Below, in pieces: positions 35,701 to 44,387 of a stretch of 64,000 nucleotides of DNA; the stretch's first letter is position 1, and every line of letters starts with the position of its first letter. The stretch is from Lamellibrachia columna (lineage: Eukaryota > Annelida > Polychaeta > Sabellida > Siboglinidae): assembly GCA_963662155.1 (NCBI GenBank), contig OY759261.1:69861169-69925168 (forward strand). The letters are read 5' to 3'. Made by a program: the position numbers and the translations under genes. Under the pieces are notes generated by a model, which was given only the letters and a program-made list of their open reading frames with translations, did no database searches and had not been told where the DNA came from.

Positions 35701-38700
35701 ATCTCAAACGATTCCAGCAGCAACATTGTGTGGCATGTGGTATACTAACAGAAAACCTAAAACATAAATCACCAACGGCAACATAACTAACAGCCAAACA
35801 TTCTTCGACTTATAATGCGATGTATTGCATAAATTGTGCTTTTTAAAATAAATGTATAAACCAAAAAATTCGGGTCAGTCAGATTTGAGGGGGGGGGCAG
35901 TTACTTTTAAAATCTACTGAATTGACGGGCCACTGGGTACAAAAGCTTAATGTCAAGTTCTGTATGTGTGTTGAGGGAGGGAGGGAGGGAGGGAGGGAGG
36001 GAGGGAAGGAGGGAGGGACCCCTATCTATTGTCGGCCCGAATGAAGATTATGCTGAAGGAGAGAGGGATAAAGCACCAGGAAAGATACAACGTGGATGTC
36101 CTACAGGACATTCCGACTCACAATCAGCAACAAATATGAGGCCCTACAATACCTTATCGAGGAAGAAAATATGGACATCGACACCCAGTGGCAACATATT
36201 AAGGAGACATGGTCCAGCACATGTAAGGAAATCCTGGGAAAGAAAAAATGCCAAGAAAAGGAGTGGGTCTCTGCTGACAATATCAACAATGTGCAAGCGA
36301 GGAAGGAAAATAAACCCGTAATTAACAACAGCCGAACTAGAACAACAAAAGCAAAAGCACCAGCCCAGAAACAGTATGCAGAGGCAAACAAGGCAGTCAA
36401 GAAAAGCGTAAAAACAGACAAATGCATAGCCTTGCCAAAGAAGCAGAGGATGCCGCAGCCCACGGAAACACGCTAAGAATGTATGACATAAAAGAAAGCT
36501 AGAGGGCTTCTTAGCGATGGAGATTAGTTGAAGTGATGGAGAGAACATTTTGTAGAACTGCTGAACCGACCAGCACCAGAGAACCCACCAGCAGAAGAAG
36601 TACTTCAGGTCAACTGCGAAAGACCAAGCAAGGCAGAGATCGAGAAAGCCATTCACCACCTGATGAGAGAGGGAAAGCTGCCAACTCGGACGAAATTCCT
36701 GTCGAGGCAATCAAGGCGGACGTGGAGACCTCCACAGAAATGCTGCATGATTTGATTGGGAAGATATGGGATAAAGAAATACCGACGGCATGGAAAGAAG
36801 GGTACATTGTCAAGCTCCCAAAGAAAGGAGATCTGCAGGAATGTAAGAACTACAGAGGGATAATGCTCCTATCAGAGTCCCAAAAAATCCTCAACAGACT
36901 AATCTTGGACAGACTGAAAACAGTGGTGGACGCGAGACTCAGAGACCAGCAGGCAGGCTCACGTAAAGATAGATCATGCACCAAGTAGCTACGTTCCGAA
37001 TCATAGTTGAAGAATACATTGAATGGGACTCATCCTTGTACCTCAACTTTGTAGTCTACGAGAAGGCACTCGATAGCCTCGACAGGGAGACACTATTGAA
37101 AGCTGTTATGACACTATCGGATATCGAATATTGGACAATGACAAGGCCCACAGAAAATAGAAAAAAATGGTATCCAGTGGACGCCTTGGAGACAGTTGGA
37201 AGACTTGGATTTTGCAGATGACCTGGCCCTCCTGTCCCACAGTCACCAACAGATGCAGGAAAAACAGAGCTTCTAAACACAGTGTCAACACAGACAGGAC
37301 TCAACGTCAACAGAAGCAAAACAAAGATCACGAGAGCCAACACGAAGAACAACAACCCAGTCACCACTGGAAGAAACCGACCCCTTCACGTACCCGGACA
37401 GCATATTTAATAAGAGTGGAGGTGCAGAAGAAGACGTCAAAGCAAGGATACAAAAACCAGAGTTGCATTCCTCATTTTGAAAAAAATTGGGAAGGCAAAA
37501 CAAATAAGGCTTAAAACCAAATTGAAGATCTTTAACTCAAATGTCAAGTCGGTGTTATTCTACAGCTCGGAGACATGGCAAATTACACAAAACATAGTAA
37601 AAAGAATACAGACCTTCATCAACAAATACCTGCGCAGAATCTTACACCTAAAATGGTCAGAAAAGGTATCCAACACTACGCTATGGGAAAGGACTAAACA
37701 ACTGCCAGTAGAAAACGAAAGAAAGAAGAGAAAGTGGAGGTGGACACACATTGAGGAAACCAGCAACACACATCACACGACAATCACTTACATGAAACTT
37801 CCAAGGGAAGAGAAGAAGAGGAAGGCCGAGAAACACTTGGCAGACACCGAATACGAAAAAACGAAAAGATGGGATACACCATTTTTTTTTAAACCGTATG
37901 TGTCTGTATATGGTACTAGACAGAACGATTCATTCTGCATAACTCGCTTTCGTATTAATGCAAAATCAATGTGCATCTCCATATATGGAGCGAGATTATG
38001 GAACTCCCTTAATGAAAGCATTACCACTTGTAGAACCATACAAGCATTTTAAAAGTGCTACAAGTTAGATATTATTGCAACGTATTAGTCACAATTTATT
38101 TAGCAACGATTTTCAATTGTTACATGTCGTAAGTAATGCAACTATGTGATTACGTATCAATTGAGTTAACGGCTTAGCACGCCCGGGGTGAACCATAGAT
38201 AAGTATTACACTTCTGTTCACCCCATTTCCAACTCACCCTTGTGTAGTCTTCACCAACTCACATTTGTTGCACATTTTGTTAGTGACTTCTTGTCATTTA
38301 TTGTATTGTAACTGTGTGTTGGAATAATGGATTGATTGATTTTTTGTTGTTGGGGGGAGGGTGGAATGAAGTTGTCATTGCCATTGTCAGTACAGTACCA
38401 AAACTTGATTAGGTTATGCATGGAGTTAGGATGGATTGCAGTCGCGACCTTTTCTCCTTGCAACAACAGTAACTCGGATAGTACATCTATAACATTATAA
38501 AAAAGTAGGTTATGACTCTCTTTGTCTGTCTGTCTATATGTATGTCTGTCTGTTCCCTGACATCTCCATCAGTTTCACGTGCACGGGGTTGACATTTTGT
38601 AGGCGTAAAATATTGATTGCGTGCAGAATAAATTAAGTGACGCGTACCCGAAATAGACCGGTTCGGAGTGATTCTGTGACGCCAAGAAGTACACCAGGTT

Positions 38701-40010
38701 CTCGACGATGACGTATGTGTGATCACTGACAACGAGGAACCAATCAGCGTCCTTGTAGTGATGTTTGTATATGTAATCGAACGTCTCCACTGCACTCCCT
38801 CGGCCCTTGTTCACGTCCCTCTCAATCATGAACATAGAGTTGTTACAGTGACCTGCCCAGGTTTCAGTAATGACCCGCCCACTTCTTCTGAGACTGTCTT
38901 CTGATATCATCACCACGCAGAACAGACGCACCTCTTGGCAGAGCTTGTCAGCAGTCGTTCTGTTGTCTGAGAGTGAAACCATAATTATTATTATAATTAG
39001 CAACAATTCCCATCCTCCGGACGTGACAACTTGGTAGTTCGTTTGTGACTGTAAAATGTCAGGGTACACGACATTATCACAGAAATATCCATCTATACCT
39101 TGGTACTGGGTGCTGCCAGTTAATATATTGATGGCTTCTAGGATTTTTTAGTAACGTCTAACGACGCAAAACGTCTATGAGAAGTAGCACAACACACATA
39201 CAAACACACATACAAACACACATACAAACACACATACAAACATATATACTCACAATATAGCATAATAAGAATTGGAGGTGATTTAGAAAATGTTTGTATA
39301 AAAAAATCAAACGACACACTTCTTCGTTCTATAACTACGATTGTCGTGATTCTAATGTCCTTGATAAAATATGACGTATCTTTTATTAAAATTGGTTAAT
39401 AAAATTGTACCGTGACGATTAACGTTCTCTGTTATGCATTAAACATAATTACCATTGTTTTTTTCTGTTTTTTTAAATAAACGTCACGAAAGCGTACTTT
39501 TCTGATGTCTACGAATAATTTACATTTTGTCATGTAACATATTGTATATATTAAAAAGTTTAGTAGTGCCATGCAGTATATCTACAAAATGAAGTGATGG
39601 CATAATTTAAATTTGGTTCACAGGTCATATAAACTCGTGTATCTTCGGATATCGATATGTGATGATAGCCAGTTACCACATAAGCGAGTATTTGACGCAG
39701 GATCAGTGCTATATACAATTGTTCGTATTTGCATTCTTTCTCTAAATAATAGCGACTATTAGTTTTTCATTCACAGAAGACAGTATCCACCGTAAGCAAA
39801 ACATCACCATATTGAATATAATTGAATTTACTGCACTGCGGGCGATGACGTCACGTGACGGTTCAACATATGCACGTGACACACGCAGGAAGACATACCT
39901 TTGTGAATCTGGAAGTCATACAACTGCATAGTTTCGACTGAAGCCGTTGGTCCGTTGTTGGTAACGCAGAACATGATGCTGCCAGTCGCAAAGCCAAATA
40001 TGAACAACAT
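32548..40010 (-). CDS. Divergent C1GALT1-like paralog lacking DxD, gene B, four coding exons
   Basis: Joining 40010-39899, 38966-38648, 34002-33747 and 32703-32548 gives one open frame of 280 residues. All three junctions are GT-AG and in phase: AAAG|GTATGT to CTCTCAG|AC, TTCGG|GTACGC to TTTCAG|C, AGA|GTACGT to TTCCAG|GAA. Colinear with gene A are a signal anchor at about 1-16, EVRLFCVVM at 49-57, TWAGHCN at 73-79, DADWFLVVSDHTYVIVENL from 110, PVYFG, YVLSARALSRF, DSRDALGRKRFH, and HTLEYFVYHLKPYGII. The metal-binding DDD is replaced by S118-D119-H120, and the glycine-rich YSGGGGY region is replaced by YYLNDHDTY. Family knowledge says DxD binds Mn2+ and UDP-Gal, so I infer no canonical galactosyltransferase activity. 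Vertebrate COSMC, the C1GALT1 chaperone, is also a paralog without DxD; the parallel is suggestive only. The open frame and preserved splice sites argue against a dead pseudogene. Confidence 0.85.
33230..33740. repeat. Intron 3 segment of gene B, paralogous to 38990-39265
   Basis: Shared in order: ACTTGGTAGTTCG, a CAGGATACA/CAGGGTACA piece, ATCACAGAAGTATCCA (ATCACAGAAATATCCA), and the run GAGTAGCATAACA...CATACAAACAT...ACTCAC. In intron 1 the segment precedes exon 2; here it follows exon 3. Within it, 33540-33646 holds two copies of a 50-bp unit containing GAACCCCTGAAAGTCTGGCC. Confidence 0.7.
33747..34002 (-). CDS. Gene B exon 3
   Basis: Starts KVPPKFYYLNDHDTYVLSAR and ends VHRLHNYAAFR at a GTACGTG donor. 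Aligned with gene A exon 2 it covers YYSGGGGYVFS to YDAYGASK. The Cys pair of EDVEVGRC is partly kept (AMKVSRCLD). The phase-0 end matches the phase inferred for the gene A exon 2 end. Confidence 0.82.
34220..34266. repeat. (GGTG)n/(GGTC)n simple repeat
   Basis: GTGGGTGGGTTGGTGGGTGG is followed by four GGTC/GGTCG units, in intron 2 of gene B. The plus strand has several GG/GGG runs. Confidence 0.85.
34492..34582. repeat. About five copies of a 16-17 bp repeat
   Basis: GGAATGCGGGTATCGG, GGAATGCGGGTGTCGGG, GGAACGCGGGTGTCGGG, AGAATGCGGGTATCGGG. A plus-strand frame continues rightwards (MQSTRVASNIVDVV... to 34755) but matches no family I recognise. Confidence 0.85.
35404..35784 (-). other. Unrecognised hydrophobic open frame in gene B intron 2
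   Basis: From an ATG at 35784 the minus strand encodes MLPLVIYVLGFLLVYHMPHN, a signal-anchor-like start. After a single in-frame TGA it continues as RVLRTAGEVAVCTVVAILKN...DLTLYYFDCYNWVLF to 35404. I recognise no family. One internal stop and no clear splice site make a functional gene doubtful. Confidence 0.25.
35974..36018. repeat. (GGGA)n tract with G-quadruplex potential
   Basis: About ten GGGA units with one GGAA interruption. Four or more G3 runs separated by one base satisfy the usual G-quadruplex pattern on the plus strand. It sits just 5' of the RTE-like LINE fragment. Confidence 0.85.
36030..37870 (+). mobile_element. RTE-like LINE ORF2, degenerate, in gene B intron 2
   Basis: Order of motifs: the endonuclease-RT linker (TCKEILGKKKCQEKEWVSAD near 36220, NNSRTRTTKAKAPAQKQYAE near 36330), RT start SDEIPVEAIKADVETSTEML near 36692, GYIVKLPKKGDLQECKNYRG near 36800, LRDQQAGSRKDRSCTK near 36940, then YLNFVVYEKALDSLDRETLL near 37040. 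The central palm with the YADD-like box is largely deleted; DLDFADDLALLSHSHQQMQ survives near 37203. The C-terminal NSNVKSVLFYSSETW near 37530 and LRRILHLKW near 37630 follow. Frames shift repeatedly. It resembles the LINEs often mis-annotated as craniofacial development protein 2-like. Confidence 0.85.
37880..38085 (+). mobile_element. Second LINE 3' ORF fragment
   Basis: PYVSVYGTRQNDSFCITRFR, then ISIYGARLWNSLNESITTCR followed by TIQAFKKCYK. The G.rlWNSLn.si...tiqaFKk.yK pattern is the C-terminus of CR1/Jockey/L2-type proteins. It differs from the RTE-like element directly before it, so the two insertions abut or are nested. Confidence 0.65.
38648..38966 (-). CDS. Gene B exon 2
   Basis: Encodes residues 38-144, starting DNRTTADKLCQEVRLFC and ending PVYFG. 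It contains the altered triad (VVSDHTYV). Compared with gene A it lacks about a dozen residues between the TWAGHCN and FDYIYKHHY motifs. The GTACGC donor splits the Gly of YFG-G. Confidence 0.85.
38990..39265. repeat. Intron 1 segment of gene B, paralogous to 33230-33740
   Basis: Partner of the intron 3 segment. It also carries a small CACATACAAACA tandem repeat at about 39190-39243 at the same place where the partner has GCAAACATGCAAACATAC. Confidence 0.7.
39899..40010 (-). CDS. Gene B exon 1
   Basis: 37 codons plus one base. The first in-frame ATG after an upstream stop is at 40010 and leads straight into a hydrophobic segment (MLFIFGFATGSIMFCV), so the cytosolic tail is almost absent. A GTG seven codons upstream is not a plausible start in an animal gene. 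A further upstream exon supplying a tail cannot be excluded. Confidence 0.75.
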
Positions 40011-40987
40011 AGCCGACTTGACGCGTGCCACATCTACGGTTAACCAACACAGCCTTTTTTAAGACTCGGTCCCAAACAAACACGACTGTGCAGCAGGCCA
40101 GTATCCTGCACAAGATTCTACGAGACAAGACGTTACAAAGACTAGGCTGGGAAATGCATTTAAAAGGAGGCTATAAAATAGTCAAGCAATACAACATATT
40201 TTCCTCAAAATATTCCACTACATGTTGTTAAAAATAAAATAACATCTATTCTATTTCAGCACACGTCCCTCTTTCGAGTATTTCGAGACATTCCAATCTA
40301 AAAATCTTAACTGATGTCTCTCGATCGTCTACATGCACACCACTCTTCGCTCAGCAGAAATCAAACATACATTAATGTTATTAAATCTGTTAAATCAGTA
40401 TTTTTTTACTGTAAAACATAATTATTTATTTCCTATATTCTTAGATATATTTCCTTTAAAATTAAAAGAAAACAAGTTCAGTATTTGACGTTTTTCTCCA
40501 CAGTTTATAAACAATTCGTCTTCTTAACAGAAATGTAATTTTTTTTAGAGATATACTGTTAGTCCGTGGGCCAGGTATAACCCCACATCCCCTCTAGGGA
40601 ACTTTCAAGACAATATCTTTTGATGACCTTATATAATAGCAATTTGAAGTCTAGTTGTTTGTCACTTGGCAATTGCTGCCTGTTCGACAGGGAGTGTCTG
40701 GAAGTATGACAAATGGGCTAAAAAACGTAACATGGGGTAGGAATAGATATTTCCGCATAATACGTTAAATGTCATATCAAACCATACGAAATGTGGTATT
40801 TATGGAAAGGTATATACATTGTCTATACGAATATCGTCATACTATAACGTATAAATGTTCCGTGCTAATAGCACGTCACAATCAGCTTTCATAGTTGAAA
40901 GCAGGGAATCATAATTTATGAAGTTGGATATTATTGAAAAAAGGTATACTTTTTACGTATGTTGGAGTACAATTAGTTCGCACGGGT

Positions 40988-41108
<121 letters not shown>

Positions 41109-41934
41109 ACACGCATAAACAGACTGTTTCATTTTGCATTAAATACTACTTATAATAAGTTGTTTCGGTCAACATGGTGGAAGCATTGGTCAACAGTTGG
41201 CTAGTGCAGTTGAGTTGTCTTCAAAGTCATCATATCTGTCATCATAGATGTTGTCCAATAGGCTGGCCACACGTATGTTCTCCTCATCGTCGTCACTGTC
41301 AGTGTCAAGGGCATTCTCAGACAGACATCTTTGTATGATGGTTTACCATACACACAACAAACAAACTTCTCCAGCTCGGTCTGACTATCTTCAGGAACGC
41401 CGACTTTTTTGCCAAATGTCCCGAAAACATTCACAAACACGGGATGCTTTACCAAAGTCTTTCTGGCTGTGATTTTCCCGTCGCGAATGAATGCGCTGGT
41501 AGAGTTGCACCCAGAAAATGCACGCAGTGCAAGCATTGCTAAACACATCAGTTCACCGTGTTTACGGTTGACGCATTTCATATTCATCAGTCGTCTTTTG
41601 TTTGCAAAACCAGTGTCAAAGTACAATTTCTGCTCTATTCAGTTACCATAATACAGAAGCAACATGAACACATCGGTATGGGGCGATCGGATGATGAGGT
41701 CAGATGTACATGATGTAGCTACATGGATACAGTGTAATATGCTTCGTGTGTCAGCGTCTTCCTTTCTACTGTGATGCCGTCAGCTGATGACAATGAGATA
41801 CAGCTGTCCCCGAAGACAAAGAAGAATTGACGACCCTGGAGTTGCGCAGTATTTTTTCCCTATTGCCACTCTGAAAACAGAAGCCTGATCAAATTTGTCT
41901 TGTCGTCATTGTTTGATAGGAGTGATTTCCAGTA

Positions 41935-42940
41935 TGCATCCGAAATTCTTCTTCCTTTCGTCGTCTTCTTGCAGCTGTCTTCTTCCTTCCGTCGTCTTCT
42001 TGCAGCTGTCTTCTTCCTTCCGTCGTCTTCTTCCAGCTCTCTTCTTCCTTCCGTCGTCTTCTTCCAGCTGTCTTCTTCCTTCCGTCGTCTTCTTCCAGCT
42101 GTCTTCTTCCTTCCGTCGTCTTCTTGCAGCTGTCTTCTTCCTTCTGTCGTCTTCTTCCAGCTCTCTTCTTCCTTCCGTCGTCTTCTTCCAGCTGTCTTCT
42201 TCATTCCGTCGTCTTCTTCCAGTCGTCTTCTTCCAGCTGTCTTCTTCCTTCCGTCGTCTTCTTCCAGCCGTTTTCTTCCTTCCGTCGTCGTCTTGCAGCT
42301 GTCTTCTTCATTCCGTCGTCTTCTTCCAGCTGTATTCTTCCTTCCGTCGTCTTCTTCCAGCCGTCTTCTTCCTTCCGTCGTCTTCTTGCAGCTGTCTTCT
42401 TCCTTCCGTCGTCTTCTTGCAGCTGTCTTCTTCCTTCCGTCGTCTTCTTCCAGCTGTATTTTTCCTTCCGTCTTCTTCTTCCAGCTGTATTCTTCCTTCC
42501 GTCGTCTTCTTCCAGCTGTCTTCTTCCTTCCGTCGTCTTCTTCCAGCTGTCTTCTTCCTTCCGTCGTCTTCTTCCTTCCGTCGTCTTCTTCCAGCTGTCT
42601 TCTTCCTTCCGTCGTCTTCTTCCAGCTGTCTTCTTCCTTCCGTCGTCTTCTTCCAGCTGTCTTCTTCCTTCCGTCGTCTTCTTCCAGCTGTCTTCTTCCT
42701 TCCGTCGTCTTCTTCCAGCTGTCTTCTTCCTTCCGTCGTCTTCTTCCAGCTGTCTTCTTCCTCCGTCGTCTTCTTCCAGCTGTCTTCTTCCTTACGTCGT
42801 CTTCTTCCTTCCGTCGTCTTCTTCCAGCTGTCTTCTTCCTTCCGTCGTCTTCTTCCAGCTGTCTTCTTTCTTCTTCCTTCCGTCGTCTTCTTCCAGCTGT
42901 CTTCTTTCTTCTTCCTTCCGTCGTCTTCTTCCAGCTGTCT
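41935..42940. repeat. 31-bp minisatellite, about 32 copies, inside the nuclease-like ORF
   Basis: The plus-strand unit joins CTTCTTCCTTCCGTCGTC and TTCTTCCAGCTGT, with C/G (TTCCAG/TTGCAG) variants and a few shortened units. It is a pure polypyrimidine-rich strand. Because 31 is not a multiple of three the frame rotates every unit, yet all three frames are open, giving Lys/Arg/Glu-rich minus-strand translation (KKTTEGRR, QLEEDDGRKK, AGRRRRKEED). Confidence 0.96.
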
Positions 42941-43435
42941 TGATTGAGTTGTCCTTGTAGGCGTCTGTCACAAAGTCCACCCTCCTCACATTGGGCAGAT
43001 GAACAGTTTCTTAGACAACTCTCCTAATGTCTGAGACAGAGCAGTGAGTGCCTGCACTAGGGCGTTCCCGTCAACTACGTGTGCACCCAAGTCATCCAGG
43101 CAAGGATGGTGAACCAGCGCGGCATCATCTTCAAGCTGGTGCATCAGTTTGGCCTTGTCTGTCTTTACTAAAAGCCCACCAGGTGTAGCTAAAGAGGAAT
43201 CAAGTGGATAGTGCAATACATTCTGTAGACTAAGGTTGTTGTCTTCAGAGAGAATGAGCAGCTGTCCAAAGAGATTCCGTTGAGCTGATATTTGGACTAA
43301 CTTCGAGGACTTTAGTTTCTTGGTCTTTTTAAGAGAACCAAACGTCTTTAAGGACTGCCTTGGAAGAGATGCGTGGAATTTGAGTTTTGTCAACATCCCT
43401 CTTCTGGATAAAGGTTTTAAATGCTGCTTTGCAAC

Positions 43436-43632
43436 TGCTTCAGCATTCAAGATATCATTCACAACTTCAGCATTCAAGATATCATTCACAACTTCAGCAT
43501 TCAATATATCATTCACAACTTCAGCATTCAAGATATCATTCACAACTTCAGCATTCAAGATATCATTCACAACTTCAGCATTCAAGATATCATTCACAAC
43601 TTCAGCATTCAAGATATCATTCACAACTTCAG
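43436..43632. repeat. 27-bp in-frame repeat, seven copies
   Basis: The unit ATTCACAACTTCAGCATTCA plus AGATATC encodes EVVNDILNA on the minus strand, in frame with the flanking ORF. Related proteins appear, from memory, to have a single A-E-V-x-N-D-L segment here, so the repeat is a lineage-specific expansion. Confidence 0.93.
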
Positions 43633-43860
43633 CTTGGGCTCTTGCGCCAGAAGAAATGCAAACAGATCTTCCTTGACCTCAACTTCAAATGGATTTACGA
43701 AATTGTGGAAAGCAGTTATCAGTGTCTGAAGATCTTTCTCGCCACGTCTAATCTCTGGTGACCAAAGGTCTTTGTGTGCCGTGTCTTCGGAACATGTCAT
43801 TCCTGCCATCTCCAATGTGGTTTCTACGTAGCTGCTCTGGCATGTCTGGTCATACATCAT

Positions 43861-44385
43861 CGGTAGTCGGCTGGATGGTTTCTGCTGAATATTTGATTAT
43901 GGAATTAAACCAAGCTATTCAACATCATAATATGCAATACGTTTATATGAGTCTCGAAACAGTCGGTTTATTTTGTGCAGCCCGCCGTACGGAAATGGAA
44001 ATCGAGGCTAAGCCTAAGATGACGTCTTGTATAGTTCACTTCTTGGCATTATCTAGAATCCTGGTCCACCCAGAGTTTGCCAAATGGGTCAGTCCGTGTC
44101 AAATCAACCGATGGTCAAAAAGTTTATGTCTCAGAATTTCCTTAGATTTTACCCAATTAGTATTTGGCACTTTTGTAAAAAGGCAAAGCATTTACATGCA
44201 CATTTGTTTTGTGTTTTGTTTTTTTGCCCTAGTAAATGTCCAAAATAATTCGGGCCCGTCATTAGGACCTTTTTCGTGTAATTCTAACTTGAGACTTTTA
44301 CAAGCTATGTACAGACCGATTCATTTAATTCTGAAGACATTGATTCATTTAATTCTGAAGACATATCGGCATGTATTATGCATGC
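43861..44385. other. Flank between pseudogene and satellite
   Basis: A plus-strand open frame runs 43758-44393 but mostly overlaps the antisense of the pseudogene and has no recognised domain. A small direct repeat (TCATTTAATTCTGAAGACAT) occurs twice at about 44320-44365. Confidence 0.4.
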
Positions 44386-44387
44386 AA

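Larger units (their letters stand above)
41201..43860 (-). pseudogene. Broken invertebrate-type PIN/FEN-like protein or mobile-element ORF
   Basis: Read right to left on the minus strand, the pieces keep one gene order: LITAFHNFVNPFEVEVKEDL; tandem EVVNDILNA; LVQISAQRNLFGQLLILS...LDSSLATPGGLLVKTDKAKL; DLGAHVVDGNALVQAL; after a frameshift near 42975 VDFVTDAYKDNSIK; a 1-kb minisatellite; WKSLLSNNDDKTNLIRLLFS; DADTRSILHCIHVA near 41755; IIRSPHTDVFMLLLYY near 41685; MLALRAFSGCNSTSAFIRDG near 41530; ELEKFVCCVYG. Proteins of this layout are common and uncharacterised in invertebrate genomes, from memory. The paired EADTR and DTDV motifs suggest a PIN/FEN-like nuclease fold, which is inference. At least two stops and one frameshift make this copy non-functional. 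Confidence 0.7.
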
